Of a stretch of DNA of 13,039 nt, positions 7,041-13,039 are shown piece after piece (within the stretch, counting starts at the first letter, position 1; each line of letters begins with the position of its first letter). The translations under genes and the position numbers were made by a program. This DNA is from CAZUZS01 sp964624795 (GTDB lineage: Bacteria > Calditrichota > Calditrichia > RBG-13-44-9), in contig CAZUZS010000099.1 in NCBI GenBank assembly GCA_964624795.1, positions 1-13,039 on the forward strand, given 5' to 3'. The notes under the pieces were generated by a model. It searched no databases, was not told the DNA's origin, and was given only the letters and a program-made list of their open reading frames with translations.

Positions 7041-10000
7041 CTAAAAGAATGCCCGGACTTCGGCCTGCCCCAGGTGCGTAATCCGGTCGGCGCCCGAATC
7101 GCGGCGCCCGGTGTAATTAACAGTCATAGTAATATTGCTGCTCACGAAGTATTCAAAACGGAGATTCCACAAGAACGAATTCCCAGCCCTTTTTCCTTTC
7201 CCCATCTCGTAGGGAATCGGTTTTTGCAGCGGATTATTGGCAATATCAACGCGCAGGTATGTAAAATCGGCCAATCCTCTTGCTTTCCCTTTCATCGAAT
7301 AGTTCACCTGGGGCCGGATTTCCCAATAATTGACGCCAAGCAGATTGGCCGGCGACCGGTCGTTCTGCCACCCTCGCTCAGTGTCCATTCTCAATTGCCA
7401 GGCATAAACCGGCCGATAGTTCAACTGAATTCCCACCACCTGTGTGAAAACGTCCCGGTTGCGGGAGGGAATGGCGCTTACTTCACGATTATTTAAAATT
7501 TGCTTGTATGTTAATTCCTGCGACAATTTCTTTCCCCAGATTCTTTGTCGCCAGCTTGCCGACCTCTCCCACAAGCGGGTCGTTTCGTTATAACCGGCAT
7601 CCACATATTGGTTGGAAAGATTGTTCTGGTAGCGATTTCGCACGGTAATGCCAAAATCGGGATTTCGTTCGAAGAAATAAATATCCTGGTTGATGGTGTA
7701 GCGCCCCCGCAAGGTATTCACGGGGCTATGATATTTGGAGAAATTCAGGATGTAAAGCTGCCAGATGTTGGGTTCGCGGCTCTTTTCGTCCACGTTCAAA
7801 TAGGTGAAGGTCGAAATATTATGAAAGATATTCTTGAGTCCGCTGTATTTTTCCCTGGTTATGGGCGGGCGGTACCGTATCTGCCAGCCGGCTACCACGT
7901 TAGTTATGGATTGGTAGCTGCCGGTTGGAACAACCACCAGCAGGTAATCGCCTTGCGGATCGGGAACGTATTCCTGAAGATCGTCGTCGTAGCGGTAATT
8001 TCCGCGGTTTTCCCCCACCTTGAGGAACACTTTTTCCTGCAAGGCCAACAATTCGCTGGCAACCTTGTAATCCCACCGGCTGTCCACAGTTCTATCCTTA
8101 TTTCGATACTGCAATTCCAGGTTGGCAAGATGGCTCTGCCTATCCTGCCAGGTGGTATCCTGGAACTGCGCATCGGGCTGAAAGATTGCCATGCTGTCCG
8201 CCGGCAGTCTTTCGAAGAACGGCTGAAAATCCTTGTTCCGGTAAACAAAAGACATGCTGCCCTGCCAGAAGTTGGACTGCAGCAAATTCATCTTCAACTG
8301 GTGCGTAAATGATTCCGAAAGCCAGAGCCTCTGCCCATCCTGATGCGGATTGTAAAGATAATCTTCCCTCACGCGGCTTTCCAGGTTCCATTTCATCCCC
8401 AGCAACGAATACATATCGAGACCGGCGGCTTTTTCATCAAAATAAAAGCCGGTCTGAGCAGCGCTTTGATCCCCTACCTGTCGGTCCTGCTGGCTGTACT
8501 CCACATAGGGGAACAGCTTCCACACCTGCCGCCCAAGTCTTCCGCCAAATCGCTGCCAGTCGCTTTTCTGAATGGCGTCTTCACTGCTGATAATCTCATA
8601 ATGCGCTTCCCCCTTCAAGCGGGTTGAATCAGATAGAACGAGCTGCCCCATTCCCCTTTGGGAAGAAATAGCGGAGCCGCGGTCGATTCGGCCTCCATCA
8701 AAATTCACCTGGATGGATTTTACAGGACGATAGGCGAGTGAAGATTCCAGGATTTTTTCGTCTCCCTGCTGGTCGGCTTCGTTCAGGTTCCATTTGTAAT
8801 TATATTCCGGCTGGTACTGCCGGTCCAGCAAAGAATAGCGGTCCTGCCGGTTCTTCCAGTTCAGCTTCCACTCCAGCGCACCCACCGATTTCCCAAACAG
8901 CCTGACAGCCCTGTTTGAATAGCCGGCACCCAGGGCATGCGCCTGGCCGGTATTATTGGCATCATTCAATCCCGAAAAAATATTCTGATCGAAATTTGAA
9001 ATCGCTGTTTCCCCGCTGACCGAAAAATGCTGACCGGCATGGTAAGTTAGCGCAAAATCACCCAATTTTTTATCGCCGGCCAGTGGAACAAGGCGGATGG
9101 GCAGATAATCGCCCTGTCCCGGTCCGACAAAACGATAAACTCCCAGCCGTTCCTTGATGTAGTTTCCGTTTCCGCTGCCCACCCCGGAAAAACTCACGGA
9201 GTAATCACCGGCGTTTGGCCCAGTGTATTTGAAATATATATATTGATTGCCGGCAATTGTGGTGTCACTTTTTGTGTAATTCCCCAGCCCGGCTCCTGCG
9301 AATGTTGCGCCGTCCACGCCGGCTTTGAAGGGATCATCCCCGGCGGCGGCCAGCGCCGCCTTTTCCTGATCGGTCAACGGAGAGCTGTCTTCAAGGAGAT
9401 TCCGGGTGTCGTCCCATTCACGGAACAGGCGCACATCGTAGCCTAAGCCGCTGCCCTGCACTACCCTGCTGGCTGACACACCCAGCAGGCTCTTCCCATA
9501 ACGCTGAAAATTGTTGGCATATTCGAAATCTACCTCAATCCGGTCTTCACTGGTAATCAGGCGATGGTTGGTAAAAGTGAGCTGCCCCAAGCTGTAGTCA
9601 ATTATATAATCGTTATTCTCCCCCCTCACCTGCTGCTGGCCGTTGATATAAACACGTTCCGTCCCGGCCAGCACAATGATCTCCCGCTCCCCGTTTTTGC
9701 CCACCAACTGGTATGGCCCCTGGTTCCCTTCCTGTCCCAGAAACTGGTTGGTGTGAAAGGTCCCGCGGGATGTGGCATAAGTCACCTGCTGGGTATGGTC
9801 GCCAAATTTGCTGTAAGAGGTAATCCCCTGCAGTTTTCGTTTAAAATTCCCAAACAGCGAATTCTGGTATGCAAGATTGAAATCTCCCAGCGTGCCTCCC
9901 AGGTGCGGACTGATTATTTTCACAAATACTTTATCCACCTCCCGCAAGGTCTGGGTGTTGCCCTCCGGCTGGATGGGCGTGCTTTCATCTGTCAGCGCAG

Positions 10001-10598
10001 CCACCAACTGCACATCGGGAGTAATGTAACCGGAAAGCTGCAGGTTAAGCCCGGAATTCAGCGTCAAATCACGGTTGCTTCCAATTTCCACCCCCCGCAC
10101 AATGCTTCCGCTGCGCTGCAGGTTGCCGCTGAAGCTATCGATCTCGTCCCACAGGCGAGTCTGCACTACACTTGCCACTTCCCCTTTCTCCGCCAGGCTA
10201 TCGCCGGGGGCTGCTGCCTTTAATTCCCTGTGATAATATTCGGCAACCAGCGGAAAGGGGTATTTTTGATAAATTACCGTAAGGCTGTCAGTTTCGTTGA
10301 GTGGCGAGGAGAAAAATATGGCGCCCTTGCGGGCATTAAAGCGGTAGTGAATTCCCCGCATCAGTTTGAAGTCGTTGCGGTAGATCCGCTCGCTGCGCGG
10401 AATGATAAATTGGTCGGGAAGACGTAACGAATCCAGGGCGGAATCGGCATGCGTAATAAAAGTGTCGGGAGGAACATCCAGGAACAGGCGTGTATTTGCA
10501 TTGTCCTGGGGATAGGCATAAAACGGCAGCATTAAAAGGAGGAAAAATACTAACCGTTGGAAATAAATGTAAAAATCCGATCGATGCACGTTTTTCAA
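7041..10598 (-). CDS. Large exported outer-membrane beta-barrel-like protein, unnamed family of FCB bacteria
   Basis: The protein has 1185 residues. The start is TTG 10598, chosen because AGGA lies six bases upstream and the signal peptide (LVFFLLLMLPFYAYPQ, about residues 16-31) follows directly. Residues about 68-112 and 311-360 are two similar small beta domains (Y..G..Y..DY..G...F........V.Y). Between them is a conserved segment: RSGSIVRGVEIGSNRD (162-177), LQLSGYITPDVQLVAALTDE (186-205), PIQPEGNTQTLREVDKVFV (208-226) and LGGTLGDFNLAY (233-244). Residues about 380-1185 are rich in alternating hydrophobic and aromatic residues typical of outer-membrane strands, and the protein ends in AEVRAFF, a good beta-signal. 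No plug domain or TonB box is recognised, so I do not call it a TonB receptor. Some phrases recall SprA-like type IX translocon proteins, but it is about half that size and the link is weak. It is transcribed just before an Omp85 gene, which may assemble it. Function unknown. Confidence 0.8.
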   Translation of the reverse strand: MKNVHRSDFYIYFQRLVFFLLLMLPFYAYPQDNANTRLFLDVPPDTFITHADSALDSLRLPDQFIIPRSERIYRNDFKLMRGIHYRFNARKGAIFFSSPLNETDSLTVIYQKYPFPLVAEYYHRELKAAAPGDSLAEKGEVASVVQTRLWDEIDSFSGNLQRSGSIVRGVEIGSNRDLTLNSGLNLQLSGYITPDVQLVAALTDESTPIQPEGNTQTLREVDKVFVKIISPHLGGTLGDFNLAYQNSLFGNFKRKLQGITSYSKFGDHTQQVTYATSRGTFHTNQFLGQEGNQGPYQLVGKNGEREIIVLAGTERVYINGQQQVRGENNDYIIDYSLGQLTFTNHRLITSEDRIEVDFEYANNFQRYGKSLLGVSASRVVQGSGLGYDVRLFREWDDTRNLLEDSSPLTDQEKAALAAAGDDPFKAGVDGATFAGAGLGNYTKSDTTIAGNQYIYFKYTGPNAGDYSVSFSGVGSGNGNYIKERLGVYRFVGPGQGDYLPIRLVPLAGDKKLGDFALTYHAGQHFSVSGETAISNFDQNIFSGLNDANNTGQAHALGAGYSNRAVRLFGKSVGALEWKLNWKNRQDRYSLLDRQYQPEYNYKWNLNEADQQGDEKILESSLAYRPVKSIQVNFDGGRIDRGSAISSQRGMGQLVLSDSTRLKGEAHYEIISSEDAIQKSDWQRFGGRLGRQVWKLFPYVEYSQQDRQVGDQSAAQTGFYFDEKAAGLDMYSLLGMKWNLESRVREDYLYNPHQDGQRLWLSESFTHQLKMNLLQSNFWQGSMSFVYRNKDFQPFFERLPADSMAIFQPDAQFQDTTWQDRQSHLANLELQYRNKDRTVDSRWDYKVASELLALQEKVFLKVGENRGNYRYDDDLQEYVPDPQGDYLLVVVPTGSYQSITNVVAGWQIRYRPPITREKYSGLKNIFHNISTFTYLNVDEKSREPNIWQLYILNFSKYHSPVNTLRGRYTINQDIYFFERNPDFGITVRNRYQNNLSNQYVDAGYNETTRLWERSASWRQRIWGKKLSQELTYKQILNNREVSAIPSRNRDVFTQVVGIQLNYRPVYAWQLRMDTERGWQNDRSPANLLGVNYWEIRPQVNYSMKGKARGLADFTYLRVDIANNPLQKPIPYEMGKGKRAGNSFLWNLRFEYFVSSNITMTVNYTGRRDSGADRITHLGQAEVRAFF
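9519..9668 (-). repeat. Second copy of an internal beta domain in the 1185-residue protein
   Basis: Residues 311-360 read as TERVYINGQQ, then DYIIDYSLGQLTFTN, then DRIEVDFEYA. This matches the pattern of residues 68-112: a labelled-name strand, a DY/HY turn, a G-[AQ]-[IL]-x-F strand and a final V-[IE]-[YF] strand. Confidence 0.5.
10263..10397 (-). repeat. First copy of an internal beta domain in the 1185-residue protein
   Basis: Residues 68-112 read as RSERIYRNDFKLMRGIHY, then ARKGAIFFSSPL, then DSLTVIYQKYPF. The order and spacing of motifs resemble residues 311-360 of the same protein, suggesting a duplicated domain placed before and after the conserved central segment. Confidence 0.45.
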
Positions 10599-10604
10599 AC
10601 GTAT

Positions 10605-10608
10605 TCCT
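10605..10608 (-). promoter_or_regulatory. Ribosome binding site supporting a TTG start
   Basis: AGGA on the minus strand lies six bases before TTG 10598. There is no ATG in a suitable position ahead of the signal peptide, so this site decides the start of the 1185-residue protein. Confidence 0.6.
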
Positions 10609-10652
10609 GCTTAATTCAATAGCAGTTTCCTTGCGATAACCCCCTTTTTAAG

Positions 10653-10680
10653 CATATAATTCGCACAACAAAAATTCTAA
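10653..10680 (-). promoter_or_regulatory. Weak promoter candidate for the outer-membrane protein/Omp85 unit
   Basis: On the minus strand TTAGAA (10675-10680) and TATATG (10653-10658) are 16 bases apart, about 54 bases ahead of TTG 10598. Each box matches the consensus at only four of six positions in an AT-rich stretch. The 133-base gap after the Uma2 gene leaves room for a promoter, but read-through from that gene is equally possible. Confidence 0.2.
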
Positions 10681-10731
10681 TATCAGATACCGCTTTTCAT
10701 CGGAATAGTATGGTAGTTTTTTTTTGACAGG

Positions 10732-11310
10732 TCAAGCTGCGAATATTTTTTTCATTTCCAGTTCAAAACCACTTAAAACTACGGATTTCAAAATCCCTTC
10801 CCGCTCCATTTGCTGGTTTAATTCAAATTTTCCCGCTTTGTTCACATAAATTTCAACTCGTTCCTTTTTGGGATCAACAATCCAGTATTCCCGCACCCCG
10901 AATACTGCATAAAGTTCTTTTTTATTGACCAGGTCCTGGTAGGCGCTTGATGGAGAAACGATCTCGATGGCAAGGTCCGGTGCGCCGGCAATATTTTTTT
11001 CGGTTATGATATTTTTTCGCTCATTAGAAATGAATAAAATATCAGGTTGAACAACGTTCACATCATCGATTTTCACATCCAGAGGCGCATCAAAAACACG
11101 CCCCATTGAAGATGCTTTAACAAAAGTTCTTAACTCGTAATCTATATTTCCACTTACCATTTGGTGAATGGTCGTTGGCACCGGTACAAGAATCAACTCC
11201 CCATCGATGATTTCGTAGCGGTTTCCGTCATCCGGCATTTCGGCGTAATCGGAGTAGGTATATTTCTTCCGATCGTCGGCATACTTTTGAACGGTTTCCC
11301 GAATTTTCAT
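10732..11310 (-). CDS. Uma2-family (DUF820) PD-(D/E)XK endonuclease-like protein
   Basis: The protein has 192 residues, the usual length for Uma2/DUF820 proteins. Typical landmarks are YTYSDYAEMPDDGNRYEIIDGEL (17-39; the family start YEIIDGEL is clear), VVQPDILFI (86-94), APDLAIEIVSPSS (110-122) and REYWIVDPKKERVEIY (140-155). Asp90 and Glu116 are the expected acidic residues of the restriction-endonuclease-like core. The family is widespread and often multicopy in cyanobacteria and in FCB and other environmental bacteria. Its in vivo role is not settled, and nuclease activity is mostly predicted from the fold. The start ATG 11310 has AGGGG six to seven bases upstream. The gene ends 133 bases before the outer-membrane protein gene and is separated from the importer genes by the scaffold gap; no restriction-modification partner is visible. 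Confidence 0.92.
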   Translation of the reverse strand: MKIRETVQKYADDRKKYTYSDYAEMPDDGNRYEIIDGELILVPVPTTIHQMVSGNIDYELRTFVKASSMGRVFDAPLDVKIDDVNVVQPDILFISNERKNIITEKNIAGAPDLAIEIVSPSSAYQDLVNKKELYAVFGVREYWIVDPKKERVEIYVNKAGKFELNQQMEREGILKSVVLSGFELEMKKIFAA

Positions 11311-11338
11311 TATCGCACCCCTGAATTCGGTTCAGTTA

Positions 11339-11367
11339 AATTTATTAAATTTCACATTTAATATCAA
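11339..11367 (-). promoter_or_regulatory. Candidate promoter of the Uma2 gene
   Basis: On the minus strand TTGATA (11362-11367) and TAAATT (11339-11344) are 17 bases apart, about 29 bases ahead of ATG 11310. A perfect TATAAT at 11368-11373 is a rival -10 box whose -35 would fall inside the N run, so the choice cannot be settled here. Confidence 0.35.
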
Positions 11368-11386
11368 ATTATAAAGCACAAACAAG

Positions 11387-11486
11387 NNNNNNNNNNNNNN
11401 NNNNNNNNNNNNNNNNNNNNNNNNNNNNNNNNNNNNNNNNNNNNNNNNNNNNNNNNNNNNNNNNNNNNNNNNNNNNNNNNNNNNNN
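11387..11486. other. Assembly gap (100 N)
   Basis: Exactly 100 unknown bases lie between the Uma2 upstream region and the 3' end of the permease gene. A run of this round size is the usual placeholder for a scaffold gap of unknown length, so the distance between the flanking genes is not real, and further genes could be missing. Confidence 0.95.
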
Positions 11487-12490
11487 GATTTGTGCACCAG
11501 CATCCAGAGGAAAAACGGACCACCCAAAATGGCAGTGATAATTCCTACCGGGACATCCACCGGCGCGATTATAGTACGGGCCAGCGTATCGCACAGCGCC
11601 AGAAAACCGCCGCCGAAAAATACGGAGGCCGGAATCAGGTAGCGGTGATCGACGCCCACAAACAGTCGCAGGAAATGCGGGACTATCAGCCCTACAAAAC
11701 CAATTGGTCCGCTGACGGCGACAACAATGCCGGTGATGAGCGATGCCGTAACAAAGGTAATCATTTGCACCCGTTTCACCGAAACGCCCTTGCTGAGCGC
11801 CGTTTCTTCCGAAATGCTGAGTATATTGAACATTCGCGAATTCGAGAACAACACAAGGTAACAAATCAGAAGGACCGGGAGAGTGCGTAGCACCAGTGAG
11901 TAGTTCACAATATCCAGGCCGCCCATCATCCAGCGGATCATCTGCCGGGTTTCGGTGAAGTCGGCCAGGAAATGCAGCATCAAAATCATCGCGCCAAAAA
12001 AGTAGCTTATTGTGACGCCTGCTAATATCATGGTATTAATGGAAATGCGGCCATGCCGCCGCGCTAAAAAATAAACCAGGAGAATCGTCAGCAGGCTTCC
12101 TGCAAAGGCGGCAGACTGGATGGTCGTGAAGCCAAGAAGTGGGATGCTGATTCCCAGTTTTATCATCAGCACTGCGCCCAGTGCCCCGCCGCTCGACACG
12201 CCCAAAGTGTAGGGCGTAGCCAGCGGGTTTCGCAGCAGCGCCTGGAAAACCACGCCTGCCAGAGAAAGAGATGCGCCGGTCAGGACCGCCAAAAGAATAC
12301 GCGGCAAGCGAATGCGAAAAAAGATGGTAGCATCCGGATTGCTGTTTCCGTGCAGGTAGGCCAGCACCTGCCGGTAGTCCAGTGATTGCGAGCCGATAAA
12401 TGGTGTGATGAGAATGACCGCCGCGAGGAAAACGATGGTCAGCAACAGAAATAAAATAGGGGATGTTCTCTGTATTTCCAGGGATTTCAA
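11487..12490 (-). CDS. FecCD-family ABC importer permease (BtuC/HmuU-like), 3' end in the gap
   Basis: 334 codons are readable, then TC plus unknown bases (serine whatever the third base). FecCD permeases usually have 330-350 residues, so only a few C-terminal residues are missing. Diagnostic stretches are RLPRILLAVLTGASLSLAG (61-79), LLRNPLATPYTLGVSSGGAL (85-104), SGPIGFVGLIVPHFLRL (260-276), DHRYLIPAS (281-289) and PVGIITAILGGPFFLWML (314-331). About ten hydrophobic membrane segments are spread along the chain. The SGPIGFVGLIVPH stretch holds the cytoplasmic helix that contacts the ATPase. The protein should form the inner-membrane channel for a siderophore, haem or cobalamin; the substrate cannot be told. 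The start is TTG 12490, supported by GGTGAGG seven bases upstream. It lies 66 bases after the ATPase gene on the same strand, so the two are probably one operon. Confidence 0.92.
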
Positions 12491-12497
12491 ACTTGTA

Positions 12498-12504
12498 CCT
12501 CACC
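12498..12504 (-). promoter_or_regulatory. Ribosome binding site supporting a TTG start of the permease
   Basis: GGTGAGG on the minus strand ends seven bases before TTG 12490. The nearest in-frame ATG codons lie far inside the first membrane segments, so the TTG is preferred. Confidence 0.6.
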
Positions 12505-12556
12505 GGCAAATGAATAGGCGGTCAAAAATCTGCCTGCACGAAAGAATCTGATCATT

Positions 12557-13039
12557 TTAGTCCAATCCCGGGAGAATCACCGGCAAGCCGCTCGATGGAT
12601 GGGGCATGATTTCGATTGATGTTTCGTAAACACTCTCCAAAACATCCTTTTGCAGAACGACCGACGGCGGTCCATCTGCCACCATCTTTCCCCGCTTCAA
12701 AATGATGATGCGCTGGCAAAATTGCGCCGCCAGGTTGACATCGTGCGTCACCGAAAGAATGGTCAACCCGGTTTCCTGCTGCAGCTTTTTCAGTATTTCG
12801 TAAATATGAACCTGGTGCTTCAGATCGAGGGCTGTTGTCGGTTCATCTAAGAGCAGGATTTGCGGCTGCTGCGCCAGCGCGGAAGCCAGCACCACCCGCT
12901 GCCGTTCTCCGCCGCTTAGCCTCTGGAAATTCCGGTGAGCCAGTTCTACGCAGCCGGTAGCCTGCATGGATTCGGATGCAATCCGCAGGTCTTCCGCGGA
13001 ATCCACCGCAAATGCGGACTGGTAGGGAAAGCGCCCCAT
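12557..13039 (-). CDS. ABC importer ATPase (FecE/BtuD/HmuV-like), 5' end beyond the window
   Basis: The 160 visible residues are the C-terminal part of an ATPase normally about 250-270 long; the Walker A and Q-loop lie past the right edge. The first visible residues MGRFPYQSAF match an internal family motif (usually MGRxPH), so that ATG is not the start. Visible motifs are the signature LSGGERQRV (41-49), Walker B ILLLDEPTTALD (61-72, including the D-loop) and the switch histidine in SVTHD (H99). The tail MPHPSSGLPVILP is typical of siderophore/cobalamin-type ATPases. All visible catalytic elements are intact. It would energise the permease encoded 66 bases downstream. The order is ATPase then permease; the periplasmic binding protein and outer-membrane receptor are not in the window. 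Confidence 0.93.
   Translation of the reverse strand: MGRFPYQSAFAVDSAEDLRIASESMQATGCVELAHRNFQRLSGGERQRVVLASALAQQPQILLLDEPTTALDLKHQVHIYEILKKLQQETGLTILSVTHDVNLAAQFCQRIIILKRGKMVADGPPSVVLQKDVLESVYETSIEIMPHPSSGLPVILPGLD

Noticed and set aside
6768..10427. Several plus-strand open frames of 65-255 codons opposite the large outer-membrane protein gene
   Set aside because: The minus-strand frame is continuous over 1185 codons with a signal peptide and beta-signal; the antisense frames are chance products of its codon use and carry no family motif.
10596..10603. TACGTTTG on the minus strand, a perfect match to the Bacteroidota -7 box TAnnTTTG
   Set aside because: It overlaps the TTG start codon of the 1185-residue protein and lacks a TTG box about 20 bases upstream (the nearest is 13 bases away).
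10717..10735. Nine T bases next to the near-palindrome TTGACAGGTCAA, resembling an intrinsic terminator of the Uma2 gene
   Set aside because: On the minus strand, where the gene is transcribed, the hairpin is followed by A bases rather than T bases, so it has the wrong polarity. No plus-strand gene ends here.
11369..11386. Apparent continuation of the permease reading frame beyond the N run to a stop at 11369
   Set aside because: The length of the N run is a placeholder, so frame across it has no meaning.

Overview
The window looks like a bacterial chromosome fragment from the Fibrobacterota-Chlorobiota-Bacteroidota (FCB) superphylum, most likely an uncultured lineage such as KSB1 or Calditrichota. 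This is inferred from three things. The first gene ends in a type IX secretion-style C-terminal domain with the FPNPFNPETTIRYAL signature. The large outer-membrane protein is of a kind I associate with these phyla. All complete envelope genes carry Gram-negative export signals. The sequence appears to be a draft assembly: a run of exactly 100 N at 11387-11486 marks a scaffold gap of unknown true length.

Layout from left to right. (1) 2-847 (+) is the C-terminal part of a secreted adhesin-like protein. (2) 901-2793 (-) encodes a glycogen-debranching-enzyme homologue that seems to lack the usual catalytic motifs. (3) 3012-4178 (-) encodes an M20-family amidohydrolase with a complete metal site. 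(4) 4443-5084 (+) encodes a small lipoprotein made of six 18-19-residue VNG repeats, probably a beta-helix. (5) 10598 down to 5208 (-) is a tight two-gene unit: a 1185-residue exported, probably beta-barrel outer-membrane protein, then, 18 bases later, a 604-residue Omp85/TamA-like assembly factor. (6) 10732-11310 (-) is a Uma2-family (DUF820) PD-(D/E)XK nuclease-like gene. (7) After the scaffold gap, 11487-12490 and 12557-13039 (-) are the permease and the ATPase of a FecCD/FecE (BtuCD-like) importer for a siderophore, haem or cobalamin. Both are incomplete: the permease runs into the gap and the ATPase off the right edge.

The window is dominated by cell-envelope functions: an exported sorting-domain protein, an outer-membrane barrel with its own Omp85 partner, a lipoprotein, and a TonB-type nutrient importer whose outer-membrane receptor is not seen here. 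The most notable candidate for something undescribed is the outer-membrane protein/Omp85 pair. Second is the apparently catalytically dead debranching-enzyme homologue. No tRNA, rRNA, CRISPR array, insertion sequence or phage gene is visible. There is no gene-free stretch longer than 300 bases; the longest, 4179-4442, is a divergent promoter region.
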